DNA of 64,000 nt from contig NZ_KB905932.1 in NCBI RefSeq assembly GCF_000381125.1, positions 1 to 64,000 of the forward strand, written 5' to 3'. The DNA is from Caldimonas manganoxidans ATCC BAA-369 (GTDB lineage: Bacteria > Pseudomonadota > Gammaproteobacteria > Burkholderiales > Burkholderiaceae_C). A program made the position numbers and the translations under genes. The notes under the pieces are model-generated. The model was not told the origin of the DNA. It saw only the letters and a program-made list of their open reading frames with translations, and did no database searches. Positions 43,956-52,272 of the stretch are shown here, in pieces. Within the stretch, counting starts at the first letter, position 1, and each line of letters starts with the position of its first letter.

Positions 43956-44546
43956 ATGACCCGAATTGCCCCCCGGCTGGCCGCCCTGGCGCTGGCCAGC
44001 CTGCCCCTGGTGACCCTGGCCCATACCGGGGGCGATGGCGGCAGCCATCACGGCTTCGTGGACGGCCTGAGCCATCCCTTCACCGGCCTGGACCACCTGG
44101 CCGCCATGCTGGCCGTGGGCTATTGGAGCGCCCTGACCGCACGCCGCATCTGGGTGGCCCCACTGGCCTTTGCCCTGTGTCTGGCCGTGGGCGCCGGCCT
44201 GGGCCTCGGTGGCATCGAGCTGCCGGCCATCGAACCGATGATTGCGGCGTCACTGCTGGTGCTGGGCCTGTTGGCGGCCACCCGCGCCAGCCTGCCCGCG
44301 TGGGCCGGCGGTGCGCTGGTGGGCGCCTTCGCCCTCTTCCACGGCCTGGCCCACGGACTGGAACTGGCCGGCAGCGGCACCGTCGCCCCGCTGCTGGGCA
44401 TGCTGCTGGGCACCCTGGTGCTGCATACGGTCGGCCTGCTGGTCGGCCGCCTCAGCCGCGAGCGCAACCCCTGGTGGCCGCGCCTGACCGGCGGTGCCGT
44501 GGCCGCCTTCGGCGCCGTGCTGTTGCTGCCCATGGTGGCGGGATGA
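43956..44546 (+). CDS. ureJ: HupE/UreJ-family membrane protein (probable nickel permease)
   Basis: A 196-residue protein with a signal peptide ending near LAHTGG and about six helices. [18 protein letters not shown] and [12 protein letters not shown] are the His-rich family motifs linked to metal transport. GGAGG lies 5 nt before the ATG. It sits between ureA and ureB, as in other Burkholderiales urease operons, and is thought to supply Ni2+ to urease. The following ureB start lies 14 bp after its stop. Confidence 0.9.
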   Translation: MTRIAPRLAALALASLPLVTLAHTGGDGGSHHGFVDGLSHPFTGLDHLAAMLAVGYWSALTARRIWVAPLAFALCLAVGAGLGLGGIELPAIEPMIAASLLVLGLLAATRASLPAWAGGALVGAFALFHGLAHGLELAGSGTVAPLLGMLLGTLVLHTVGLLVGRLSRERNPWWPRLTGGAVAAFGAVLLLPMVAG

Positions 44547-44560
44547 CCCACGGAGGCTCC

Positions 44561-44866
44561 ATGATCCCCGGCGAACTCTTCACCGACGGCCCCGACCTCC
44601 ACCTGAATCCGGGCCGACGCACGATCACCCTGGTGGTGCAGAACACCGCCGACCGCCCGATCCAGGTCGGCTCGCACTACCACTTCGCAGAAACCAACGA
44701 GGCCCTGCAGTTCGATCGCCGCGCCGCGCGCGGCATGCGCCTGAACATCGCCTCGGGCACCGCGGTGCGCTTCGAGCCCGGCCAACAGCGCACGGTCGAG
44801 CTGGTCGACTACGCAGGCGATCGTGTCGTGTATGGCTTTCGGGGTCAGGTTCAAGGAAAGCTGTGA
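44561..44866 (+). CDS. ureB: Urease subunit beta
   Basis: A 101-residue structural subunit. [10 protein letters not shown] at the start and [11 protein letters not shown] in the middle are conserved. The ATG at 44561 is chosen over one at 44543 because GGAGG (44552-44556) directly precedes it and MIPGE is the usual start. The stop TGA overlaps the ureC ATG by 1 bp. Confidence 0.97.
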   Translation: MIPGELFTDGPDLHLNPGRRTITLVVQNTADRPIQVGSHYHFAETNEALQFDRRAARGMRLNIASGTAVRFEPGQQRTVELVDYAGDRVVYGFRGQVQGKL

Positions 44867-46593
44867 TGGCCACACTCTCCAGACGCGCCTATGCCGAAAT
44901 GTTCGGCCCCACCGTGGGCGACCGCGTGCGCCTGGCCGACACGGACCTCCTCATCGAAGTGGAGCAGGATTACACCCTGGCGGCCGGCGGCTACGGTGAA
45001 GAAGTCAAGTTCGGCGGCGGCAAGACCATCCGCGACGGCATGGGCCAGAGCCAACGCATCAATGGTCCAGCGGCCATGGAGGCGATGGACTGCGTGATCA
45101 CCAATGCGCTGATCCTGGACCACTGGGGCATCGTCAAAGCCGACATCGGCATCAAAGGCTCACGCATCGCCGCCATCGGCAAAGCCGGCAACCCCGACGT
45201 GCAGCCCGGCGTCAACATCGTCATCGGCCCGGGCACCGAGATCATCGCCGCCGAAGGCATGATCGTCACGCCCGGCGGCATCGACACCCACATCCACTGG
45301 ATCTGTCCGCAACAAATCGAAGAAGCCCTGACCTCGGGCATCACCACCATGATCGGTGGCGGCACCGGCCCGGCCACCGGCACCTTCGCCACCACCTGCA
45401 CCCCTGGCCCCGAGAACATCCGGCGCATGCTGCAGGCCGCCGAAGCATTTCCGATGAACTTGGGCTTTTTCGGCAAAGGCAATGCCAGTCGGCCCGAGGC
45501 CCTGCAGCAACAAGTGGAAGCCGGCGCCATCGGTCTGAAGCTGCACGAGGACTGGGGCACCACCCCCTCGGCCATCGACAACTGCCTGGAGGTGGCCGAG
45601 CGCTACGACATCCAGGTGGCCATCCACACCGACACCCTCAACGAAAGCGGTTTCGTGGAGGACACCATCGCCGCCTTCAAGGGGCGCACCATCCACACCT
45701 TCCACACCGAAGGCGCCGGCGGCGGCCACGCCCCCGACATTCTGAAAGTCGTCGGCGAGCCCAACGTGCTGCCCTCGTCCACCAACCCCACGCGGCCCTT
45801 CACCGTCAATACCCTCGACGAACATCTGGACATGCTGATGGTGTGCCACCATCTGGACGCCTCCATCGCCGAGGACCTGGCCTTCGCCGAAAGCCGCATC
45901 CGCCGCGAAACCATCGCCGCCGAAGACATCCTGCACGACCTGGGGGCGATCAGCATGTTCTCCTCTGACAGCCAGGCCATGGGTCGGGTGGGCGAAGTCA
46001 TCCTGCGCTGCTGGCAGACCGCGCACAAAATGAAGCAGCAGCGCGGCCCGCTGCCTGGGGACACCGAGCGCCATGACAATGCCCGCGTCAAGCGATATCT
46101 GGCCAAGCTCACCATCAATCCCGCGCTGGCCCACGGCATCGCGCATGAAGTCGGCAGCATCGAAGTGGGCAAATGGGCCGATCTCGTGTTGTGGAAGCCC
46201 GCCTTCTTCGGCGTCAAACCCTCGCTCGTTCTCAAGGGTGGCTTCATCGCCGCCGCGGCCATGGGCGACCCCAACGGCTCCATTCCCACGCCGCAGCCGG
46301 TGCACTACCGGCCGATGTTCGCCAGCTTCGGTGGGGCGCTGTGCGCCACCTCGATCACCTTTCTGAGCCCATCGGCGCTGGCCGCAGGCGCGGCCGAGCG
46401 TTACGGACTGCGCAAAACCGTGGCCGCCGTGAAGGGCTGCCGCCGCGTGAAGAAGGCCGACATGGTGCTCAACGCCTACACCCCACGCATGCACATCGAC
46501 CCGCAGACCTACCAGGTCCATGCCGACGGCCAGTGGCTCACCTGCGAGCCAGCCACCGTGCTGCCCATGGCGCAGCGCTACTTCCTGTTTTGA
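44866..46593 (+). CDS. ureC: Urease subunit alpha (catalytic)
   Basis: A 575-residue nickel enzyme subunit hydrolysing urea to ammonia and carbamate. All active-site residues are found at a constant +8 offset from the Klebsiella enzyme: His142 and His144 (HIHW), carbamylated Lys225 (GLKLHEDWG), His254, His280, flap Cys327 and His328 (MVCHHLD), and Asp368 (FSSDSQAMG). The C-terminus ends QRYFLF, as usual. It looks fully functional. Translation is coupled to ureB. Confidence 0.98.
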   Translation: MATLSRRAYAEMFGPTVGDRVRLADTDLLIEVEQDYTLAAGGYGEEVKFGGGKTIRDGMGQSQRINGPAAMEAMDCVITNALILDHWGIVKADIGIKGSRIAAIGKAGNPDVQPGVNIVIGPGTEIIAAEGMIVTPGGIDTHIHWICPQQIEEALTSGITTMIGGGTGPATGTFATTCTPGPENIRRMLQAAEAFPMNLGFFGKGNASRPEALQQQVEAGAIGLKLHEDWGTTPSAIDNCLEVAERYDIQVAIHTDTLNESGFVEDTIAAFKGRTIHTFHTEGAGGGHAPDILKVVGEPNVLPSSTNPTRPFTVNTLDEHLDMLMVCHHLDASIAEDLAFAESRIRRETIAAEDILHDLGAISMFSSDSQAMGRVGEVILRCWQTAHKMKQQRGPLPGDTERHDNARVKRYLAKLTINPALAHGIAHEVGSIEVGKWADLVLWKPAFFGVKPSLVLKGGFIAAAAMGDPNGSIPTPQPVHYRPMFASFGGALCATSITFLSPSALAAGAAERYGLRKTVAAVKGCRRVKKADMVLNAYTPRMHIDPQTYQVHADGQWLTCEPATVLPMAQRYFLF

Positions 46594-46619
46594 CCCCTCG
46601 CCGACGGACCTTCACCGAC

Positions 46620-47165
46620 ATGCTGCCCGTCCACAAACTCCTTCCCCAAGGCCAGGGCCTGGCCGCCGTGCTGGTGCAGCGAGCGGCCACCGTGGCCCTC
46701 GACTGGGACGTGCGACAAAAAAGCCGCTTCGACGCCACCGACAGCCTAGGCCGCCCGCTGGGCGTGTTCCTGCCGCGCGGCACCGTCGTGCGCGGCGGCG
46801 ACGTGCTCGTGGCCGAAGACGGCTCGCTCATCCGCGTGCAGGCCGCACCACAACCCGTGCTGCGCGTGAGCATCTGCCCCGACGACGGCTCGCCCCTGGA
46901 CCTGCTGCGCGCCGCCTATCACTTGGGCAACCGCCATGTGCCACTGGAAGTGCGGCCCGACCACCTGCAACTCGAGCCCGACCACGTGCTGGCCGAGATG
47001 CTGCGGCAGATGCACCTCGTCGTCACCGAGGTGCAGGCGCCTTTCGAACCGGAAGGCGGCGCCTATGCGGCCGGCGGCCATGGACACGCTGCCCACGGTC
47101 ACGGCCACGCGCCCCACACCCATGGCCATGCGCACGGCTGCGGTGGTGGCCCCCACGCCCGCTGA
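46620..47165 (+). CDS. ureE: Urease accessory protein UreE (nickel chaperone)
   Basis: A 181-residue metallochaperone that delivers Ni2+ to the UreDFG-apo-urease complex. The central part has [14 protein letters not shown] and [14 protein letters not shown] with the conserved His of the metal site. The last 27 residues are histidine-rich ([21 protein letters not shown]), a nickel-storage tail found in some UreE proteins. The start at 46620 lies 27 bp after ureC. Confidence 0.95.
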   Translation: MLPVHKLLPQGQGLAAVLVQRAATVALDWDVRQKSRFDATDSLGRPLGVFLPRGTVVRGGDVLVAEDGSLIRVQAAPQPVLRVSICPDDGSPLDLLRAAYHLGNRHVPLEVRPDHLQLEPDHVLAEMLRQMHLVVTEVQAPFEPEGGAYAAGGHGHAAHGHGHAPHTHGHAHGCGGGPHAR

Positions 47166-47188
47166 GCATCCGCGCCACGCTCACCGAG

Positions 47189-47869
47189 ATGTCGGCATCG
47201 ACCCCCTGGTTGCAACTGATGTGGCTGGCCTCGCCAGCGTTGCCGGTGGGCGGATTCAGCTATTCCGAAGGGCTGGAAGCGGCCGTGGAGGCCGGCCTCG
47301 TCACGAACGAAGCCCAGGCCAGCGCCTGGCTGAGCGACCACCTGCATCTTGCGCTGGGCCGCGCCGATGCGGCCGTGCTGGCCCAGGCCGTGCCGGCCTG
47401 GCAGGCCGGCGACCTGCGGCGGATCACGGCTCTGAACGACTGGGTGCGCCACACCCGCGAGTCGGCCGAATTGCGCCTGCAGACCGAACAAATGGGACGC
47501 TCGCTGCTGGAATGGCTGAAAAACCGATCCAGCGATGAGCGCCTGGCTGCGCTGGCCGCCCTGTCACCGGCGCCCACCTATCCCGTGGCATTTGCCCTGG
47601 CGGCGGCCCAAGTGGGCGCCTCGGCCGAACAGGCCCTGCTGTCATTTGCATTCGGCTGGGCCGAAAACATGGTGCAAGCCGCCATCAAGGCCGTACCGCT
47701 GGGTCAAAGCGCCGGCCAGCGCATCCTCGAGCGCCTGACGCACGACATTCCCGCCATGGTGGCTGCCGCATTGTCCTTGGACGATGCCAGCCGCCAGGCC
47801 TTCACCCCGCGGCTGGCCATTCTGTCGGCGCGGCACGAAACCCAATACTCACGCCTGTTTCGATCATGA
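47189..47869 (+). CDS. ureF: Urease accessory protein UreF
   Basis: A 226-residue helical protein that binds UreD and controls UreG GTPase activity during urease activation. [24 protein letters not shown] near the start is the family fingerprint, with [22 protein letters not shown] downstream. The stop overlaps the ureG start (ATGA). Its partner UreD is encoded at 24582 rather than in this operon. Confidence 0.96.
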   Translation: MSASTPWLQLMWLASPALPVGGFSYSEGLEAAVEAGLVTNEAQASAWLSDHLHLALGRADAAVLAQAVPAWQAGDLRRITALNDWVRHTRESAELRLQTEQMGRSLLEWLKNRSSDERLAALAALSPAPTYPVAFALAAAQVGASAEQALLSFAFGWAENMVQAAIKAVPLGQSAGQRILERLTHDIPAMVAAALSLDDASRQAFTPRLAILSARHETQYSRLFRS

Positions 47870-48513
47870 GCGCCCCCTTGCACACCATCCCCGGCCGCAC
47901 CAAGAAACTTCCCCCCTTGCGCGTGGGCGTCGGCGGCCCCGTGGGCTCGGGCAAGACCACCTTGGTCGAGATGTTGTGCAAAGCCATGCGCCACCGCTAC
48001 GACCTGGTGGTGGTCACCAACGACATCTACACGAAGGAAGACCAGCGCCTGCTCACCGTGGCCGGCGCCCTGGAGCCCGAGCGCATCATGGGCGTGGAGA
48101 CGGGCGGCTGCCCGCACACGGCGATCCGGGAAGACGCCTCCATCAATCTCGAAGCCGTGGACCGCATGCTGGCGAAGTTCCCCAATGCGGACATCGTCTT
48201 CATCGAGTCTGGCGGCGACAACCTGGCCGCCACCTTCAGCCCGGAGCTGTCGGATCTGACGATCTACGTGATCGACGTGGCCGCCGGCGAGAAGATCCCG
48301 CGCAAGGGCGGCCCCGGCATCACCAAGAGCGATCTGTTCGTCATCAACAAGATCGACTTGGCGCCTCACGTAGGCGCCAGCCTGGAGGTGATGGCCGCCG
48401 ACACCGCCCGCATGCGACCCCACCGCCCCTGGGTGATGACCAATCTCAAGACCCATGAAGGTCTGGACCGCGTCATCGATTTCATCGAACGCAAAGGCTT
48501 GCTCCAGGCCTGA
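47866..48513 (+). CDS. ureG: Urease accessory GTPase UreG
   Basis: A 215-residue SIMIBI GTPase that powers nickel insertion. The P-loop is [16 protein letters not shown]; the metal-binding CPH occurs in [17 protein letters not shown]; the guanine-specificity motif is NKIDLAP. It is the last urease gene and lies 11 bp before the convergent sppA stop. No clear terminator hairpin is seen in that gap. Confidence 0.97.
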   Translation: MSAPLHTIPGRTKKLPPLRVGVGGPVGSGKTTLVEMLCKAMRHRYDLVVVTNDIYTKEDQRLLTVAGALEPERIMGVETGGCPHTAIREDASINLEAVDRMLAKFPNADIVFIESGGDNLAATFSPELSDLTIYVIDVAAGEKIPRKGGPGITKSDLFVINKIDLAPHVGASLEVMAADTARMRPHRPWVMTNLKTHEGLDRVIDFIERKGLLQA

Positions 48514-48524
48514 AGCCGGGGGGA

Positions 48525-49481
48525 TCAGCGCAAGCCGCCAAGGCCGCGTAGAGCCGCCACCATACCCTCGCCCACGGCCGCACCGAAACGCTTGGCCAGG
48601 CGTTCGGCCACGTTTTCGCGCGGCGTGTAGTCGATGATCTCTTCGGCCTTGACCACCTCGCGAGCCACATAGTCCAGGCTGCCCAAGTGGTCGGCCAGGC
48701 CCAGGTCGATGGCCTGCTGGCCGCTCCACACCAGTCCCGAGAACACCTCGGCCTGGTCGCGCAAACGCTCCCCCCGGCCTTCACGCACCTCGGCGATGAA
48801 CTGTTGGTGGATCTGATCGAGCAAAGCCTGGGCATAGGCCCGGTGCTTGTCGGTTTGTGGCGAGAATGGGTCCAGGAAGCCCTTGTGCTCACCGGCCGTC
48901 AGCAGCCGGCGCTCGACGCCCAGCTTGTCCATCAAGCCAGTGAAGCCGAAACCATCCATCAGCACCCCGATGGAACCGACCAGCGAGGCCTTGTCCACGA
49001 ACACCTCATCGGCAGCCACGGCGATGTAGAAGGCCGCCGACGCACACATTTCCTCGCACACCGCATAGACCGGCTTGCCATGCAACTGCCGCAGCCGTTC
49101 GATCTCGTCATTGATCAAGCCGGCCTGCACCGGACTGCCCCCAGGCGAGTTGATGCGCAACACCACCGCCTGCGCGCCGCTGTCTTCGAAAGCATTGCGC
49201 AGGGCGCCGATCAGGTTCTCTGCGCTGGCCGGCGCATCGGCGGCAATTTCCCCGCGCACATCGATCAGCGCGGTATGCGGCGCACTGGGGGCCGTGGCTT
49301 GCACGCCTTGCCGATACACCAGCACCAGCGCCGAGACGGCGAGCAACAGCCAGGCCAGGCGGAAAAAGAGACGCCAACGCCGCTCGCGCCGCCGATCCTG
49401 GAGATAGGCTTGGGCCAGCCGGGCAATCGCATCATCCCCGCGGGACGCGGTGGGGGTGGAAAGGGAGGTCTCGGGTTCCAT
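48525..49481 (-). CDS. sppA: Signal peptide peptidase, S49 family (SppA type)
   Basis: A 318-residue inner-membrane protease clearing cleaved signal peptides. One helix near residues 41-60 (FFRLAWLLLAVSALVLVY) anchors it. INSPGGSPVQAG, MCASAAFYIAVAADEVF (Ser nucleophile) and TAGEHKGFLDPF (catalytic Lys) mark the half-length SppA form. The ATG at 49481 with AGGA upstream is preferred over the longer frame. It closes a run rluC, gph, Rieske, sppA, all on the reverse strand. Confidence 0.93.
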   Translation of the reverse strand: MEPETSLSTPTASRGDDAIARLAQAYLQDRRRERRWRLFFRLAWLLLAVSALVLVYRQGVQATAPSAPHTALIDVRGEIAADAPASAENLIGALRNAFEDSGAQAVVLRINSPGGSPVQAGLINDEIERLRQLHGKPVYAVCEEMCASAAFYIAVAADEVFVDKASLVGSIGVLMDGFGFTGLMDKLGVERRLLTAGEHKGFLDPFSPQTDKHRAYAQALLDQIHQQFIAEVREGRGERLRDQAEVFSGLVWSGQQAIDLGLADHLGSLDYVAREVVKAEEIIDYTPRENVAERLAKRFGAAVGEGMVAALRGLGGLR

Positions 49482-49533
49482 GACATCCTGTCGAAAAGAA
49501 GATTCGTCGTCGTTCAGAGGGGCGCAAAGTGCA

Positions 49534-49905
49534 TCAACCGTCCGACACCGGTTGCACGTCGTCACTGGGATACCAATAGACCTTGCCCTCGTGTTCGCCC
49601 ACCGGCACCTCGATCAGGCGCGCGCGGGCGCAAGGTCCAGCAACGCATTCCCCGGTGCGCGGGTCATAGACGGCACCGTGGATGGAACAAATGATCCATT
49701 CGCGGCTGTCGTCGAGAAATTCCCCAGGCTGCCAATCCATCTCGGCCGGCACATGGGCGCAACGGTTCACATAGGCAACCGCACGACCCTCGAAGCGTAG
49801 CGCAAAAGCCCGCACCGGCTCGTTCCACAGGCGCACCTCGAACAGCACCGCCTTGCCGCGCTCGGTCAGCGTTTGTGAATCGCACAGTTCGATCCCCGGG
49901 TTCAT
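49534..49905 (-). CDS. Rieske [2Fe-2S] ferredoxin-like protein
   Basis: A 123-residue small Rieske protein. Cluster ligands are in NRCAHVPAEM (Cys, His) and CSIHGAVYD (Cys, His), with the usual spacing. It overlaps the phosphatase gene by 4 bp (ATGA) and precedes sppA. The same gene order is common in Burkholderiales; the function there is not established, and electron transfer or a redox-sensing role is possible. It is not linked to the Rieske oxygenase at 21981. Confidence 0.88.
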   Translation of the reverse strand: MNPGIELCDSQTLTERGKAVLFEVRLWNEPVRAFALRFEGRAVAYVNRCAHVPAEMDWQPGEFLDDSREWIICSIHGAVYDPRTGECVAGPCARARLIEVPVGEHEGKVYWYPSDDVQPVSDG

Positions 49906-50567
49906 GCATGAGCCTCCAGCCAATGGTGCAGCTCACCCACCGAGTCGGCCACGAAGCGCGGGGACCACTCGCGCAAGGCCGCCGCATCATGAGCCCCGTA
50001 CGTCACCGCCACGCCCACCGCACCCGCATTGGCCGCCAGCTGCATGTCGTGCACCGTGTCGCCGATCATCAACGTGCGCTCGGGCTCCACGCCGAACTCA
50101 CGCATCAGTTCCAGCAGCATGCGCGGGTGGGGCTTGGAGGCGGTTTCATCGGCCGTGCGCGTGCCGTCGAAAACGCCTTGGAGCTGCGCATGGCGCAGCG
50201 CCTCGTCCAGCCCGCGACGCGACTTGCCCGTGGCCACGGCCAGCCAGTGGTGACGACGCTTGAGCGCGTGCAACATCGCCAAGCTGCCCTCGAACAGCAC
50301 CAGTTCGTGCTGCTGCGCGAAATAGTGGTGTCGATAGCGCTGCCCCAGCTCGGCATAGCGCTGCACCGGCAAGCCCGGTGCGACCCGCTGCAACGCATCA
50401 TGCAATCCCAGGCCGATCACATAAGCGGCCTCCCGCTCCCCAGGGACGGGCAGCCCCAGGTCGGCGCATGCCGCCTGGATGCAGCGCACGATCAGCGCGG
50501 TGGAATCGAACAAGGTGCCGTCCCAATCGAAGACGATCAGGTCGAACTGGCGGGGTCGCAGGCTCAT
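49902..50567 (-). CDS. HAD-IA family phosphatase (phosphoglycolate phosphatase-like)
   Basis: A 221-residue HAD hydrolase. Motif I is FDWDGTLFDS, motif II VATGKSRRG, motif III around SKPHP, motif IV MIGDTVHDMQ. It resembles Gph/PGP-type phosphatases, but substrate cannot be told from motifs. ATG at 50567 overlaps the rluC stop (ATGA); the longer frame lies inside rluC. It is in one operon with rluC. Confidence 0.9.
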   Translation of the reverse strand: MSLRPRQFDLIVFDWDGTLFDSTALIVRCIQAACADLGLPVPGEREAAYVIGLGLHDALQRVAPGLPVQRYAELGQRYRHHYFAQQHELVLFEGSLAMLHALKRRHHWLAVATGKSRRGLDEALRHAQLQGVFDGTRTADETASKPHPRMLLELMREFGVEPERTLMIGDTVHDMQLAANAGAVGVAVTYGAHDAAALREWSPRFVADSVGELHHWLEAHA

Positions 50568-51562
50568 AAGTGGTGGAGCAATTGGGCGCACGCAGGCGGC
50601 AGGGGCGACTCCAGGTCCAGGGTCTGGCCACTGGCCGGATGCTCGAAACGCAAGCGCCGCGCGTGCAGGAACATGCGATCGAACCGGTGGCCCGCCACGA
50701 TCTGGCCCCGCGCCCAGGCGCGATTCAAGGCAAAGTCGCCGTACTTGTCGTCACCCAGAATGGGATGCCCCTCATGGGCCAGATGCACACGGATCTGGTG
50801 AGTCCGACCGGTCTTGATGCTCACATCGAGCAAGGTGTAGCCAGCAAAGGCCTGCACCACTTTGACCAGACTGATCGAGCGCCGCCCCTCCTCTGCGCCG
50901 GGGGCCACCGCGCGCACCCGCCGTTCGCCCTCGGGCGTGAGATATTTGTGCAGCGCAACGTCGATCCGCTTTTTGTGCGCTGGCCAAGCCCCGACGACCA
51001 AGGCGGCATAGGTCTTGCCGGTCTCCCGGCTGCGAAACTGGTCCTGCAAGGCCGTCAGTGCGCTGCGTTTCTTGGCGATGAGCAGCAGGCCGGAGGTCTC
51101 TTTGTCCAGGCGATGCACCAACTCCAACATCCGCGCCTGCGGCCGCGCACGGCGCAGCTGCTCGATCACGCCAAAGCTCACCCCACTGCCACCATGCACG
51201 GCCACCCCAGCGGGCTTGTCCACGACGAGGAGATGTTCGTCTTCGTACACGACCGGAAACTCACGCGCCGGCGTAAGCACGGACTCACTTCTTGCCGCCA
51301 GACGCACCGGCGGCACACGCACCTCGTCGCCCAAGGCCAGGCGAGTGTCGGCTGCCGCCCGGGCCTTGTTCACGCGCACCTCGCCGCTGCGCACGATGCG
51401 ATAGATGAGCGACTTGGGTACCCCTTTGAGCGTTTTGGCCAGAAAATTGTCCAGACGCTGGCCGGCCGAGGCTTCATCGATCACGACATGGCGCACCGCG
51501 GGCTGTGGCTCCACACCGCTGCGCGCAGCCGGCGGTTTCGCCCCTATAATCTGTTGCACCAC
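50564..51562 (-). CDS. rluC: 23S rRNA pseudouridine synthase RluC
   Basis: An enzyme isomerising uridines 955, 2504 and 2580 of 23S rRNA. An S4-like domain (AGQRLDNFLAKTLKGVPKSLIYRIVRSGEVRVN) precedes the catalytic domain with HRLDKETSGLLLIAKK (catalytic Asp) and GRTHQIRVHLAHEGHPILGDDKYG. The start is uncertain: no ATG precedes the S4 domain. GTG at 51562 is listed (332 residues), but a GTG a little downstream is also possible, and the frame stays open to 51640. The region overlaps a TATAAT box for the divergent rne. Confidence 0.93.
   Translation of the reverse strand: MVQQIIGAKPPAARSGVEPQPAVRHVVIDEASAGQRLDNFLAKTLKGVPKSLIYRIVRSGEVRVNKARAAADTRLALGDEVRVPPVRLAARSESVLTPAREFPVVYEDEHLLVVDKPAGVAVHGGSGVSFGVIEQLRRARPQARMLELVHRLDKETSGLLLIAKKRSALTALQDQFRSRETGKTYAALVVGAWPAHKKRIDVALHKYLTPEGERRVRAVAPGAEEGRRSISLVKVVQAFAGYTLLDVSIKTGRTHQIRVHLAHEGHPILGDDKYGDFALNRAWARGQIVAGHRFDRMFLHARRLRFEHPASGQTLDLESPLPPACAQLLHHL
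51545..51550 (+). promoter_or_regulatory. TATAAT box, candidate promoter of rne
   Basis: A perfect -10 hexamer on the forward strand near the rluC start. If used, it gives rne an untranslated leader of roughly 700 nt. No good -35 hexamer is visible at 17 bp upstream. Confidence 0.45.
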
Positions 51563-52272
51563 GTTTGCGTTGTAAGTGTTTGATTTGCAAGAGTTTACCC
51601 TTCCCGCCCCGGCGGGGGTGGTCTGAGGGCTCTCGAACACCCAGCGCCAACGGGTCGGCTGCCCACGCTCACCGTGCCTGAGTCCGTGGGGGAGTGGGGG
51701 GCGGCCACAAGAGTTGATGCAGCGCAGGCGCGTGGCTGCGGGTCGTCTCCCAAGGTGAGCCGACGGCAGAATCCACGGCCTGCGTCAGAGCCAACGCACA
51801 CAAGAACCCAACAACAAGGTTTTCCGGCCGCAGGCCGGCATTGCTGGCGAAACCGTCCGCGCCCTCCCGAGGCGCCCCGGTCTCGGAAGCATCCGCCTGC
51901 AGCCTTGCGTTCAGTGATCCCATGCGGACCCTGCCTTCCGACCTCCTTCCCCCGCCGCCGCAGCGCTGCGGCCATTCGGCGGCCCTGTGCTTGGGCCGGC
52001 GGGCTCGGCGGCTTGGCGGCGAGAAGGCATCCGGCCCAGCCAGCGCAAGGGCGCTGCGGCGCCCGCGGTCCGCAATTCCGTTCACTCCTCGCACGCGCCA
52101 ACGCGGCTGACCGACGGAAGCTCCGTCGTGCCGGCCGTCCAGGGCGATTCCTTCCGGTTCCTGATTGCGTTCCTCGTGCATCGTTGAGCCGCCCCGGTCG
52201 TCGAGCCGACGGCGGTATGTGGTAGTGCTTGCGCCGGCCCCCTGAGGGGCCCGCTCAGGCGAAGGAGTGCAC
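51563..52272. other. 710-bp rluC/rne intergenic region, probable long rne 5' leader
   Basis: No convincing gene on either strand. The region is GC-rich in the middle and ends in GCGAAGGAGTGCAC before the rne ATG, a clear ribosome site. Long structured leaders before rne are known in enterobacteria, where RNase E cleaves its own leader; a similar role here is inference. A GC-rich inverted stretch occurs near 51603-51620 (CCCGCCCCGGCGGGGG). Confidence 0.5.

Noticed and set aside
44866-46593. UreC has HIHW where some ureases have HIHF
   Set aside because: The tryptophan form also occurs in the well-studied Klebsiella enzyme; all metal ligands are intact.
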